Positions 29,810 through 40,864 of a DNA stretch of 64,000 nt are shown piece by piece (the stretch's first letter is position 1; each line of letters starts with the position of its first letter). The position numbers were made by a program, and so were the translations under genes. Source of the stretch: Cellvibrionaceae bacterium (lineage in GTDB: Bacteria; Pseudomonadota; Gammaproteobacteria; Pseudomonadales; Cellvibrionaceae); NCBI GenBank assembly GCA_024707385.1, contig JANPZW010000013.1, positions 753,465 through 817,464 on the forward strand. The letters are read 5' to 3'. The notes under the pieces were generated by a model. The model worked only from the letters and a program-made list of their open reading frames with translations, was not told the origin of the DNA and did no database searches.

Positions 29810-32800
29810 TTACTGCAACAGGAAGGCAGCAATGTCCAAAGCCTCTGCATCATTGGTTGCAGCTGCTGCCATATATGCGCTCATGGACTTGATCTTCGTA
29901 ACAAGAGCCTCCGGATTGGCATATTTAGGCGCCAACGCCGCTGCAGTCAGCGCGGGACCAGCCCCACCTTGACGATTCGCTCCATGACAAGCAGAGCAAA
30001 TTTTGGAGGTATAGAGCGCTTGGCCGTTCACCGCATTACCAACCGGTGCGCTCGGCAGGGTGGACATATAGGCGCCGAGGTTCTGGATCTGCGCAGGCGT
30101 CAAGCTGGAACCTATGGCTCGCATGGTGGTACCGCTGGCGATGATCGCAGTCAGATCCGCTGCTGTCGCGCCTTGTACTGAAGGGAAAACAGGCGGAGTT
30201 CCTTGTCCTGATGCTCCGTGGCAGCTCGCACATGTGGTCTTATAAAGCGCCTCTCCCGCAACGGGATCCGCTACGACCGGCTGTTCGTTCAAGTCCGCAA
30301 AGAAAGCAGCGACGTCCGCAGCACATTTACCAACGCAATTGCTGGCAGTCGGTTGCGGCATATTGGTTTCGATGTAGCGGGCCAGATTAGCCGCAGTGGT
30401 TCTGCTGAGATCGTCAGCGCTGATCGGATAGGCGGCGCCCGCAGCATTGGCAAAGTTGCCGTGGCACAGCACACACTGGGCAGCCCACACTTGCGCACCC
30501 GCAGTTGCGTCACCCTGACTGACAGAACAACCATTGTTCGCTACACCTTCGTTAGCCGGAGTTGCCGCGCACTGGTCGACTGCATCATTGATGCGGTCAC
30601 CATCGCTATCCAACTGCACCAAGGCGCAACCGGCAGCATTCACCGATGAACCAGCAGGAGTGTTTGGACACTGGTCTGCCGCGTCATTTACGCCATCACC
30701 GTCGCTGTCCAACTGCACCAGGGCACAACCAGCGGCATTCACCGATGAACCAACAGGAGTGTTGGGACACTGGTCTGCTGCATCACTTACGCCGTCACCG
30801 TCACTGTCCAACTGCACCAAGGCGCAACCGGCGGCATTCACCGATGAGCCAGCGGGAGTGTTTGGACACATATCGACGGCATCGTTAACACCGTCGTTAT
30901 CACTATCCAACTGCACAGCCGCACAACCCGCAGCATTTACGGTCGCACCCGCTGGCGTGTTGGCGCACTGATCGGAGTTGTCACCAACACCATCGCCATC
31001 GCTGTCGGCACTTTCGTTCGGGTTGGTTGGGAAGCGGTCAGCGTTATCGCCCACGCCGTCACCGTCAGTGTCTTTGGATTCGGTCGGATCGTTGGGGAAC
31101 GCATCCAGCAGATCGTTCACGCCGTCACCATCCGTATCGCGTTGACTGGCCGAACATCCGTTCAGATCGACAACTTCATTCGCCGGTGTCGCAGAGCAAG
31201 CGTCCTTGTTATTGCCTACGCCATCGTTATCCGCGTCTGCACTTTCGGTTGGATCTGTCGGGAAGCGGTCGGCGTTATCGCCCACGCCGTCACCATCGGT
31301 ATCTTTGGTTTCGGTTGGGTCAAATGGGAAAGCATCTTCCGCATCGTTCACGCCATCGTTATCGCTATCCAACTGGCTCGGTGAACAACCTTGTGCGTTG
31401 GCGGTTTCTGTAATCGGCGTATTGGCGCACTGGTCAGCAGCGTCGTTGACGCCGTCTTCATCGCTATCCAATTGACCGGCAGAACACCCTTGTGCGTTAA
31501 CCGCCGCACCCGCTGGTGTGTTGGAGCAGATATCGGTGTTATCACCGACGCCGTCGCCATCACTGTCGCGCGATTCGGTTGGGTCGTTAGGGAACGCGTC
31601 CTCGTCATCAGGCACACCGTCGTCATCGCTGTCTACGGGACCACCACTGGAGCTGCTGGATGAGCTAGAGCTGGAACTAGAGCTCGATGAGCTCGAAGAA
31701 GACGAGCTAGATGAACTGCTGGACGCACTGCTTGATGAGCTTGAGGTGCTGGAACTGGACGATGAAGAACTGGAAGAAGAGCTTGAGCTGCTAGAGGAAC
31801 TAGAGCTTGATGATGATGAAGACGAGCTGGATGAGGTATCCGCTGTTTCAACCAGAACGGCTGATACGGTTGCCGCATCAACGGTGGCCGTAAATTCGAT
31901 GGTCAGACCACCATCCGCGACTTCAACCGCAGGCACGACCACATCGAACGCCGCCTTGGCATTGGCCAAAGCAAAGATATCCAGGTCGGTTGCCACAGGC
32001 TGGCCTTCGATGGTGACATCGAAAACGCGTGCGCCTGCGGCTTTCCCAAAAGAGCTCCGCCATTTTTAAGGTGACGTCGTAAACGCCGTTCTCAACAGGC
32101 AATTCGTAACTGAATTCACCCCAGCGCGAACCTTGATAGAGCGCACTGTCTTCAGTACCGGTGACCGTCACGGCAACACCCGTAACGTTACCTCCGCTGA
32201 CAAACGGCAAGTCTGACTGGAATACGATCTCACCACTATCGTAAGCACGAGCACCCGCTCTGATAGCGTGGATCACATTTTCATCTGGCTGGGCGCCTGT
32301 CGAGGCTTCGGCATCCCCAATGCGGAAATAATCAAAGTGCACGCCTCCGGTGGCGAACTCCACTCGCACCGTGGAACCGCCACTGTTAAACGCCACAGGA
32401 GCCAGTTTCACTTCTGCAAAAGAGGCGGTGCCCACATTTGGCACTTCCACTGAAGTCACGGCTGAGCCATCCACCAAAATGTTGATGGATTTACCCTCTT
32501 CCCCAGCCCCTACGGCGAAATAAACGTTGTGATTGCCAGAATCGGCGAGATTAACGTCGTACTCCAACCACTCACCCGCTTCGGTATAACTCACATCACA
32601 GGCGCCATTACCATTGGGCAAAGCGGTGACCAAATCCACGGCGCCCGTGTTATCACAGTTTCCCAGCTGTTCTGGTGTGGTGTCGTTAAAACGCGCAAAG
32701 TCTTCCGATTCCACCGTCAAAGGCAGAGCTTGTGGCTCACCGCTTGAAGACGAGCTAGACGATGAACTTGAGCTGGAGCTGCTGGAACTCGAACTGCTTG

Positions 32801-33038
32801 AGCTGGAGCTCGAAGAAGACGAACTGCTCGATGAGGAGCTCGACGATGAACTGGATGATGAAGAGCTTGAACTGCTCGACGAACTTGAACTGCTGGATGA
32901 ACTTGGCTCGGTCAGCTCATCGCCGTGGGTCACAAACAACCCGTCGCCACCACAAGCGGACAATCCCGCTAATGCCAGTGACAGCGTGAGTATTCTCAAC
33001 GGCTTGCGCGCGGTGCCTCGCAACACATTAAACGACAT
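29810..33038 (-). CDS. CBM6-malectin-TSP3 lipoprotein with three cytochrome c domains (apparent frameshift)
   Basis: About 1075 residues from ATG at 33038, preceded by GGGGAG. In order: lipobox LAGLSAC, a ~70-residue poly-serine linker, a CBM6 (LTVESEDFARF to VHFDYFRIGD), a malectin-like domain (IHAIRAGARAYDSGEI to VSAVLVE), a second poly-serine linker, about a dozen thrombospondin type 3 calcium repeats (DSDGDGVNDAADQCPNTP), and three C-terminal c-type haem sites CVLCH, CASCH and CSACH. The frame slips near 32046 in four T; one fewer gives LFGKAAGARVFDV. It should sit in the outer membrane, bind polysaccharide and carry electrons. Cellvibrio-type relatives of this plan are proposed electron donors to LPMOs; that role is inference here. 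Confidence 0.85.
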
Positions 33039-33519
33039 GTAAAAACACTCCCCATAAGTACTAGATATAACTGCATACCGAAGGACACAAAGCATCGCCC
33101 GAAAAAATGCTGCTCAAATGTCGACGCCACCCAATGCAAATCGCGCAATGGCGGGCAGAAGAAAGACTGGTGACAAAAGAACCGGGAGCCTAAGGTGTGC
33201 AATTTGTTGTTTTGAAGGGTGAAGCCTGAGCTTTAAACCCTCAGATTGCTTGGAAATTCTAAATAAGTGTGAAGTTATGGGAGAAAAATGCATCACACAA
33301 ATGTATGAGTTCGGTGCGCTCTTGATGAATTCGCGGGATGGGTCACAAAACGCCAGGGAATTCACGGTACAGGTTTTGATCACCGACGCATTCAATTGCG
33401 AATCCTGTCACATCAAATCAACTCGATACTTTATTTTTTCCGGCTGGACACCCGGCCTATGCCGCGGGCTGCAGACCCGGCGCTAAGATAGTCGCTGGCT
33501 GATTAATGAGTGAAACACC
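33039..33519. other. Intergenic region between divergent genes
   Basis: About 480 bp with the promoter of the cytochrome lipoprotein (leftward) and that of the small secreted protein (rightward). Open frames here are short and unconvincing. No strong repeat was seen. Confidence 0.4.
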
Positions 33520-33960
33520 ATGGTTTTACGCAATCTTTTATTCGCCGCGCTCATGGGGGCGATAGTGCCTGCACAAGCCCAGGACAACCCCACAACACCG
33601 AGCAATGCCGCAGCACAGGGCGATTCCATCGCACAAAACAATCCCATTGCACAGGACAATCCCATGCTCGGCACATGGGAAAATCTCACCAACGGCGACC
33701 TGGTCGGCCTGACATTGACCGAGGGTGAGCAGTGCACGCTTTATCTGGAGAAGGTGCTGCAAAAACGCACCATCCGTACCTGCAAGTACGAACCTTTTCT
33801 GGACGGCTTTTTGATTTTCCTCTTCAACGAACACGGCGTTTGCGGTAGCGAGGCGGATTTTGAGTTTATCTATGAGCCGCAGGCGCCGCTGGTGCGGCTG
33901 ATCATCGGTGGTTCAGAAGTCGCCCTGCGGAAAGTTCAGTCAGGCAAAGAGGCTAAGTAA
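33520..33960 (+). CDS. Small secreted hypothetical protein
   Basis: 146 residues. Signal peptide LRNLLFAALMGAIVPAQA, then a linker in which near-repeats occur (DSIAQNNPIAQDNPMLG), then a compact beta-like domain of about 95 residues starting GTWENLTNGDLVGLTLTEG and containing three Cys (EQCTLYLEK, RTCKYEP, GVCGSEAD). The fold GTW-x-G at the start resembles lipocalin-like or copper-resistance-like small periplasmic domains, but I do not recognise the family. Confidence 0.55.
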   Translation: MVLRNLLFAALMGAIVPAQAQDNPTTPSNAAAQGDSIAQNNPIAQDNPMLGTWENLTNGDLVGLTLTEGEQCTLYLEKVLQKRTIRTCKYEPFLDGFLIFLFNEHGVCGSEADFEFIYEPQAPLVRLIIGGSEVALRKVQSGKEAK

Positions 33961-34058
33961 CGGGGAAATTACGGGTGGAATTTGAAGTTACAGCGAAGGA
34001 ACTTACGGGCAAGTCGCGCCGGATAGTCACGGCGCGACTTGCTTGAGAGTTGATGGCG

Positions 34059-34223
34059 TCAGTGTTTTTTACCCGCTCGGCGGTCATTTTTGCGGCGCTC
34101 CTGACGAATACCATCCGGCAGCCCCCGCTGGTTTTGGCGGCGGTCCATCGACTGGCGTTCTTCCAGAGCGTCTTCAAGCTGGCTCAACAACATTTTCGCA
34201 GGGAGAATTGGTTTATTTTTCAT
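34059..34223 (-). CDS. Very small basic protein with RR/DRR motifs
   Basis: 54 residues: MKNKPILPAKMLLSQLEDAL, then EERQSMDRRQNQRGLPDG and ERRKNDRRAGKKH. Start ATG at 34223 has AGAGAAG about 8 bp upstream, and the leftward frame is open over its full length. The Arg-rich, DRR-type pattern is typical of very small regulatory or nucleic-acid-binding proteins and of the lead-in of PilZ proteins. The function is unknown; it is short enough to be missed by automatic callers. Confidence 0.5.
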   Translation of the reverse strand: MKNKPILPAKMLLSQLEDALEERQSMDRRQNQRGLPDGIRQERRKNDRRAGKKH

Positions 34224-34833
34224 TTCACAGCTTCTCTATTGTTCATCCTCGCACTCGGTTGGGCCCGTAGCCACCCGCTTGACTCATTTTTCTTCGCAGA
34301 TCGCATGCGCGCCCTTCTAATGCACCCAAAACGGCGAGTACGAAAAAAGTATAGCCAAGCTCTTTAAAAGTGCCGCTCTGATTACATTATTTTTTATGCT
34401 TATTTTGTATAAGGCTGTTGACATCATCGCGGCGTTTGGTTCTGCTGCCAAACCATGAGGAATAGCGCCACCATTGCGCTATAACCACAGCCCTATTTCC
34501 AGGGTGGAACAGCGCACAGTCAGGCCTAAACGTAATTTTTTAATTTGCACAAACAATATTTAATTTTGTGAAGCGCACGACATTTATCACGTATATTTTC
34601 GCCGCGCTGCGCTCATTGCCGGTTATGCGCGTTCATCAAAGCGAATAAAGTCGGCGCCCAAATTATCGTTACGCTGTGTGACAAGAAATCTTGATATGAA
34701 GATAGAAGTTCCTGCTATGACGATATAGCGTTTTCGAAAATGCGTTTCTTCGCGCAAGAGCATTTCCGATTTGATGCTCGTGTTATTCAATTCGGCAAAT
34801 ACAACCCCCTAAACTTCTGCAACCCTGATATTT
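34224..34833. other. Intergenic region, AT-rich
   Basis: About 610 bp, the longest gene-free stretch in the right part of the chromosomal block. It is AT-rich and contains no reliable open frame, hairpin or repeat. It should hold the promoter of the serine hydrolase gene and of the small leftward gene. Confidence 0.4.
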
Positions 34834-35658
34834 ATGTCTGATTTTCACCAGCTCGGTATGGATAAAAATACAGTCCGTAAGGCGATCATTAAATTCCGGT
34901 TTATCTGCTGTCTATGTTGCGCGGTCTGGTGGTGCCCTCTGGTTATTGCTGCGGAACCGGTTGCCACCACGCTCGATAAATTGCGCGCCCTCGATGAAAG
35001 CACTCGCGGCACGCTGGGTGTGTATGTAAAAAACTTTTCAACCGGCGAGGAAATTGATTATCAGGCCGAGCGCAAGTGGTATCTAGCCTCGCTGGTAAAA
35101 ATTCCCCTGGCAATCGCGGTACTGCAAGCGGTGGAGAAGAAGGATCTCGCTCTGGACGACGAGATTGAGCTGCAGCAGACCGACCTCAGCGCCGGGTCCA
35201 GCAAGGTGCCGCCCGCTAAACCCGGTGCCCGCTACAGCATCGGGAAATTACTGCAGCAATCGCTGGAAGAAGGCGACAGCACCGCCACGGATATGCTCAT
35301 GGGCAAACTCGGCGTGGCGAATTTCAATCGGCAGATGCGGCGCGACCTGGGCGCACCCGAGTTCGGCACGCTGCGGGCGATGGGCGCTCTGATGGAGCGC
35401 TTGGGCCGCGGCGAACTGCTGAACTCCAAACACACCGATCTCCTGCTCAGCTATCTGGAAAAGGCCACCGGCGCTGAACCACCTAGGGCCGGCAGCCCAC
35501 TGGATCGCACCTGCAATCTCGGTATCACCAACACCCGCGATCTCGGCAAATCTGTGGTGGTCGTGGTGTGTGCCGAGGGCTTTGAGAAGCTCGAACACGC
35601 GCAGCACTCCTTCACTTCCATCGCTGGCATTCTGGTGGCGGACGGCCGCATACCCTAG
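34834..35658 (+). CDS. Divergent class A beta-lactamase-like serine hydrolase
   Basis: 274 residues. An N-terminal hydrophobic segment (FICCLCCAVWWCPLVIAA) directs export. SLVK provides the SxxK catalytic Ser/Lys pair, and EEGDSTATDMLMGKLG aligns with the SDN loop, but with Gly-Asp-Ser in place of Ser-Asp-Asn. Where KTG should be, the sequence reads RAGSPLDRTCNLGI, so the third motif is Arg-Ala-Gly. These changes make true beta-lactamase activity doubtful; it may be an endopeptidase- or esterase-like penicillin-binding relative, or a decaying gene. A frameshift near 35485 is possible but was not resolved. Confidence 0.65.
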   Translation: MSDFHQLGMDKNTVRKAIIKFRFICCLCCAVWWCPLVIAAEPVATTLDKLRALDESTRGTLGVYVKNFSTGEEIDYQAERKWYLASLVKIPLAIAVLQAVEKKDLALDDEIELQQTDLSAGSSKVPPAKPGARYSIGKLLQQSLEEGDSTATDMLMGKLGVANFNRQMRRDLGAPEFGTLRAMGALMERLGRGELLNSKHTDLLLSYLEKATGAEPPRAGSPLDRTCNLGITNTRDLGKSVVVVVCAEGFEKLEHAQHSFTSIAGILVADGRIP

Positions 35659-35777
35659 CGCCGCCTGCTCTCCAGAGGGCGGAATAGATCACAGCCCCGT
35701 GCGCCTCCGGCGGCAGCGGCATACAATTAAACCCGCAGATCCTCGCCGCCGATCAACCCGCTCACCACAGGTGCCGC

Positions 35778-36687
35778 ATGACGTCCAGTTTCTATCCCCG
35801 CGACATGATCGGCTACGGCCGCACCACCCCCGCCAACCCCTGGCCGGGCAAGGCGCGTATCGCCGTGCAGTTTGTGCTGAATTACGAGGAAGGCGGGGAA
35901 AATTGCGTGCTGCATGGCGATGAGGCGTCGGAGACGTTTCTCTCAGAGATCATCGGCGCCCGCGCATATCCGGCACGCCATATGAGCATGGAATCCCTCT
36001 ACGAATACGGCAGCCGCGCCGGCTTCTGGCGCATTCACCGGCTTTTCGAGCAGCACAAGATTCCAGTGACCGTCTACGGCGTGGCCATGGCGCTGGCGCG
36101 CAATCCGGAAGCAGTGGCCGCCATGAACGCCTGCGACTGGGAGATCGCCAGCCACGGCTACCGTTGGATCGACCATCAATTTATGTCCGAGGAGGAGGAG
36201 CGCCGCCAAATTCAGACCGCAATTGAGATCCACACCCAAGTGACCGGCCAGTGCCCTCTCGGTTGGTATACCGGCCGGGACAGCCCCAACACCCGTCGCC
36301 TGGTGGTGGAACAGGGCGGTTTTCTCTACGACTCCGACAGTTATGCCGACGACCTGCCCTATTGGGATCGGAGCTTCGCCACGCCCCATCTGGTGATCCC
36401 CTACACCCTGGACAGCAACGATATGCGCTTTGCCACACCCCAGGGATTTCACACCAGCGAGCAGTTTTTCCAATATCTGAAGGATTGTTTCGACGTGCTC
36501 TACGCCGAGGGCGCACAGGCGCCCAAGTTGATGAATATAGGCCTGCACTGCCGCATTATTGGCCGCCCGGGGCGTTTTTCGCGCACTGCAGGATTTTGTT
36601 GCCTACGTGTTGGGCAAACAGGACGTGTGGCTGTGCCGCCGCGTGGATATCGCCCGCCACTGGCACAATAACTTTTCCCCCGTCTGA
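35778..36687 (+). CDS. puuE: Allantoinase/polysaccharide-deacetylase family protein, PuuE type (apparent frameshift)
   Basis: About 302 residues. RDMIGYGRTTPANPWPGKAR, VQFVLNYEEGGENCVLHGD, GFWRIHRLFEQHKIPVTVYG, ASHGYRWIDHQ, GWYTGRDSPNTRRLV and PKLMNIGLHCRIIGRPGR are the order of motifs in PuuE, a metal-free or metal-poor NodB-fold enzyme that hydrolyses allantoin to allantoate. The end slips in five T near 36577; one T fewer gives RFRALQDFVAYVLGKQDVW and stop at 36687. Cytoplasmic. It starts the run of same-strand genes puuE, AEC carrier, sialate esterase. Confidence 0.85.
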
Positions 36688-36702
36688 CCGCTCTACTTCA
36701 CT

Positions 36703-37598
36703 ATGTCTAACCTGTTACTCGCCATTACCTGTCTGGTTCTGGGCAAGCTGTTGCAGCGGGTGCCGCAATTCCCGGAATCCTCCGCGCAGACTCTCAACGC
36801 CTATGTCATCTACATAGCGCTGCCGGCGCTGGTGTTGGTGCAGATACCCAAGGTGCCGCTGGAACCGCAGGCGCTGGCACCCGTGCTCTGTGCCTGGATC
36901 ATCATGGGCGCAAGCGCGGCCTTCACTTGGCTCTGCGCCAGAGCCTTTAAGTGGGCGCCGGCCACCACTGGCGCCATGCTGCTGGTGACGGTCCTCGGCA
37001 ACACCACCTTTATCGGTCTGCCGCTGATCGAAGCGCACCTGGGCGCCGCCGCCCTGCCCTACGCGATTCTGTACGACCAGCTCGGCACCTTTATCGCCTT
37101 TAATACCCTCGGCCTTGCCATCGCCAGCCGCTACTCCAACACCGCTCACGGCGGCGCCGAATCCTTCTGGCGCAAGATGGTGAAATTCCCCCTTTCGGCG
37201 CCCTGCTGTGCGGTTTCGCTTTCCATTTTTTTCCGCCGCCCAGTTATATAGATGACGTGTTACAGCGGCTGGCCGCCACCCTAGTTCCCGTAGTGATGGT
37301 GGCGGTGGGCCTGCAGTGGCGGCTGCGCATCGAGCGCAGCGAATTGCGCCTTATCCTTTTCGCGCTGGTGTTTATCCTAGCCGCCAAACCTGTGTTCGCC
37401 TGGGGCCTGGTGGCACTGCTCCAGCTGGAGCCGCTGGTTGCCAAAACCATTGTGTTGGAGGCGGCCATGCCGGCGATGATCTCCACCGGGGCCCTCGCCC
37501 TTATGTATCAGCTCGCACCGCGCTTGGTCTCCACCATCATCGGCTACAGTCTGCTGCTATCCTTTGCCAGCGTCTGGTTGTGGAGCCTGCTGGTGTGA
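36703..37598 (+). CDS. AEC family transporter (apparent frameshift)
   Basis: About 298 residues with ten hydrophobic segments in two repeats, as in auxin efflux carrier (AEC) permeases: LLLAITCLVLGKLLQRV, LNAYVIYIALPALVLVQIP, TGAMLLVTVLGNTTFIGLPLI, and in the second half LVPVVMVAVGLQWRL, AKTIVLEAAMPAMISTGALAL. GNTTFIGLP and EAAMPA are the conserved Asn/Pro breaks of the family. The frame slips near 37181 in five C; one more C gives FPPFGALLCGFAFHF. It starts 15 bp after puuE, so it may move a ureide or organic anion; substrate unknown. Confidence 0.82.
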
Positions 37599-37672
37599 CG
37601 GACCACCGCAGACTTGGCCGCTCGCCCGGCGTGAACCATATTCTTTTCAAGCACTTCAAAAGGTGGCCTGAC

Positions 37673-39614
37673 GTGATCGTAAACACCCTAAAACGTATTT
37701 CAGCTGTGCTGTTTCTACTCTTGATGGCGGCGCAAGCGCGCGCAGAAATCGAACTGCCCTGGCTGTTGAGCGACGGCGCGGTACTGCAACGGGATGAACC
37801 CGTCCCCATCTGGGGCACGGCGCCGGCGGGCGAAAACGTGATAGTGCGCTTTGGCGCCGAACAACAGCAGGTCCAGGCGGATGCAGACGGCAACTGGCGC
37901 ACCGTTTTTCCGGCCCGGAAAGCCGGCGAATCCTACGACCTCACCGTCTCCGCGGGGAGTTTTCCCGCACCGTCAACGACCTGTTGATGGGGGATGTCTG
38001 GGTCTGCTCCGGCCAGTCCAATATGGAATGGGTAGTGCGTGATAGCGACGGCGCCACAGCGGAGATCGCCGCCGCCAAACATCCGCAGATCCGCCACTTC
38101 AAAGTTCCCCGCTCCTGGGCGGTTGAACCCTCAAGCAGTTTGGCCGGTGGCGAGTGGCACCCCGCCACGCCGGACCACCTCGGCGATTTCACCGCCGTCG
38201 GCTGGTATTTTGCCAAGCGTATTCATGCGGAGACCGGCGTGCCCATCGGCTTGATCAACTCCACCTGGGGCGGCAGCCGCATAGAAGCCTGGATGAGTCC
38301 CGCAGCACTGGGCACCACCGCTGAAGCCGCACAGGAAAAAGTCGGCGCCCTTGCCGAAGCCGGCGAAGCCCGCGCCAATGCTGTGCGCCGCGTCCTGCGC
38401 CGTTGGAGCGGCGCTCTGGTGGATCAACCGGTCGCCGGTATGGCCGATTGGAGCGCGCCCCGTCTCAGTGAAAGGGACTGGATTAAAATACAGGTTCCGG
38501 GCCTGTGGGAAGAACAGCAGTTTGCCGGCGTCGATGGCGTTGTGTGGTACCGACACACGTTCAAACTGAGCCGGGCTGAGGCGGCTCAGGGAATTACCTT
38601 GAATCTCGGCCGCATCGACGATAACGACATCACTTGGGTCAATGGACAAAAAAGTCGGTGCTACCAACGGCTACGATGTCGAGCGGCGCTATAAGATTCC
38701 AGCCGAAATTCTAAAAGCCGGCAGGAACCAAATTGCGATACGCGTGGAAGACAACGGCGGCGGCGGCGGCATTTATTCCTCCAATGAGGAAGATATTCAT
38801 GTGGAAACAACGGAAGGTAAACGCCGCCCACTCGCCGGCGAGTGGAAAATAAAAGCCGACAAAGTTACGGTCGCGATTCTCGATTCGGTACATCACACCG
38901 ACACCGCGCTCTACAACAAAATGTTGCACCCGCTGTTTCAAATTCCGGTCAAAGGTGTGCTCTGGTATCAAGGCGAAGCCAACGCAAATTCACTTGCAGA
39001 AGCGGAAATCTACAAGCAGCAATTTCCCGCTCTGATTAACGACTGGCGCGCACATTGGAATAAACCCGAACTGGCATTTTACTGGGTTCAATTGGCGAAT
39101 TTTATCTCCGGTGGCGATACTCCAAGTGCCAGTCCCTGGGCGGTATTGCGAGACTCCCAGACCGCAGCGCTAGCTTTAAAAAAATACCGGTCAGGCCATC
39201 ACCATCGATATCGGCAATCCCAAGGATATCCACCCGACCGACAAAACAACGGTGGGCGAACGCCTAGCTCTGATCGCCCGCAACAAAACCTATGGTGAAC
39301 CCGATAGCGAATATCGCGGACCTGTTTTTCACCGAGTACAGCGGCAAGATGGGCGGCTTATCATCAGCTTCAACACCAAGAAAAAACTCGTCGGAAGGCA
39401 TGCGCAAACCGCGATAAACGGCTTCGAAATTGCCACGGCAAGCGGTCAATTCAGACAGGTGACGGCAAGCATTGCAAACAACCAGGTGACGATCTCGATT
39501 CCAGAATCCGAAACCCTCACGGCTGTTCGCTACGCCTGGAGCGACAACCCGGAAGCGGCTAACTTGATGGATGACTCAGGGTTGCCGGCAGAGCCGTTTC
39601 GCACTGAGTTTTAA
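37673..39614 (+). CDS. Secreted sialate O-acetylesterase-like protein, SGNH fold (three apparent frameshifts)
   Basis: About 646 residues after correction. Signal peptide VLFLLLMAAQARA; GTG at 37673 is preceded by AAAAGGTGG. ELPWLLSDGAVLQRDEPVPIWG and WVCSGQSNMEW (GQSNM carries the catalytic Ser) are typical of family sialate O-acetylesterases, followed by a galactose-binding-like insertion (GRIDDNDITWVNGQK) and then KGVLWYQGEANA. The final DxxHP pair is supplied by DIGNPKDIHPTDK. Shifts occur near 37955, in A6 at 38648 and in A7 near 39182, all homopolymer-like. It deacetylates sialic acid or acetylated plant sugars outside the cell; a hairpin terminator follows. Confidence 0.8.
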
Positions 39615-39652
39615 TTGCGAGTAACAGATAGGGAAAGTACTACCCACAAAAA

Positions 39653-39680
39653 GAACCGCCGAATAATTCGGCGGTTTTAG
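39653..39680. terminator. Hairpin terminator between convergent genes
   Basis: AACCGCCGAAT and ATTCGGCGGTT form an 11-bp stem around a 2-base centre, followed by TTTAG on the plus strand and preceded by an A run on the other. It closes the sialate esterase gene and sits just after the convergent AraC gene. Confidence 0.75.
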
Positions 39681-39692
39681 CGAGATTCTGCG

Positions 39693-40864
39693 CTAACTTT
39701 CGGACTCTTCTTCAGAAGTATTGCTGCGAAAACTCATCGGCGTACAGCCGTATTCTTTTTAAACAGCAGATTAAAATAGGTTACATTGGCAAAGCCGACG
39801 CCGAACGCAATTTGTTTAACGCTCAAGCTCGGCTCATCTGCCAACAACCGCGCCGCTTCCGTCAATCTTAATTTATTGATGTATGCGGTATAGGTAAGAC
39901 CGAGTTCCGATTTTAAAATCTTGTTGATCTGGGTTCTGGTTGTACCCAGGCTCGCAGCGGTACTTTCGATATTGATGTCGGGGTTCACATATTCCACCGC
40001 GATATGGCGTAGCAGCTTGGCCTCCAATCGATCGGAATCCTGGGACAGCGACAATTTCTGATAGGCCACCAAAGGTCTGTTAGCATCAACCTGGGCATTG
40101 GCAAAACGAATCTGCTCACGCACATAGGCCTTCAGCAGAAAATACGCAAACGCCAACCAAGCCAGAATCACAATAGCCGCACCGACAAAAATCGGCAGTC
40201 TTCTTTCCTCGATCAATACCAGATCCGAAACTTCTACACGAATTTCCGTACCCTTCGGACTTTGCAGCGAATTATTGAACGCAAAGCCATGCACCTTTTG
40301 TAAATCGCTTGTTCTATCGGTGTATTCCAGCCCGTAACGCTCCAGCCACCAATCGATGGAATCCAGTTCGCGCAGCTTGAAAGTCAACTCCGAACCCTGC
40401 TCGGTGCAAGTAAAAAAGTCCAAACTCACCCGGAAGGTTTCCGGTCTATCGAGCTTCGTAACACCTTCAACATAGGTATAAAGCGCAAAAATCAGGACAT
40501 TTTTGGGCTCGCAGCGAATACGGAAACTGATCGCGGAATATCCGCTCAGATCGACCAAATCCGCGACCGTCTTGGGGTCCGCCAGATAAAAGATATAAGA
40601 CGCAAACGGCAGGGTTTCATCCGGCGCGAGAACTAAATTAAACGCCGCTTTATCCGAACGCTGACCATCCTCTAAAACAATTACCTTGTTATTGCGTGTC
40701 AGGTCCGGAGGCTCGGTCCGATGAAACCAGTCGATCCCACTTTTGCTACCAGGTAAAAAGGGCGTTTTATGACTCGATAACCAGACAGCCACACTCATGA
40801 TGACCGCGGTAATACACAGAAGCGCGATAACAGCGATTGCGGTGGTGCGATAGAAGTGTGTCAT
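39693..40864 (-). CDS. Membrane-bound AraC-family regulator (apparent frameshift)
   Basis: About 390 residues. A first helix (AIAVIALLCITAVIMSVAVWL), a periplasmic beta-rich domain of about 190 residues, a second helix (IFVGAAIVILAWLAFAYFLL), a short linker and a C-terminal AraC domain: INIESTAASLGTTRTQINKIL, then LRLTEAARLLADEPSLSVKQIAFGVGFANVTYFNLLFKKEYG. The final 20 residues are regained by adding one base in the A run at 39755, ending CTPMSFRSNTSEEESES. It probably senses a periplasmic ligand and regulates nearby polysaccharide genes such as the convergent esterase. Confidence 0.82.

Noticed and set aside
30500..31640. Tandem DNA repeat or CRISPR-like array
   Set aside because: The periodic sequence encodes thrombospondin type 3 protein repeats in a continuous leftward frame.
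31640..32920. Acidic rightward open frames rich in DELELE on the strand opposite the poly-serine linkers
   Set aside because: They are the antisense reading of serine codons in the lipoprotein and LPMO genes; the opposite strand has signal peptides and known domains.
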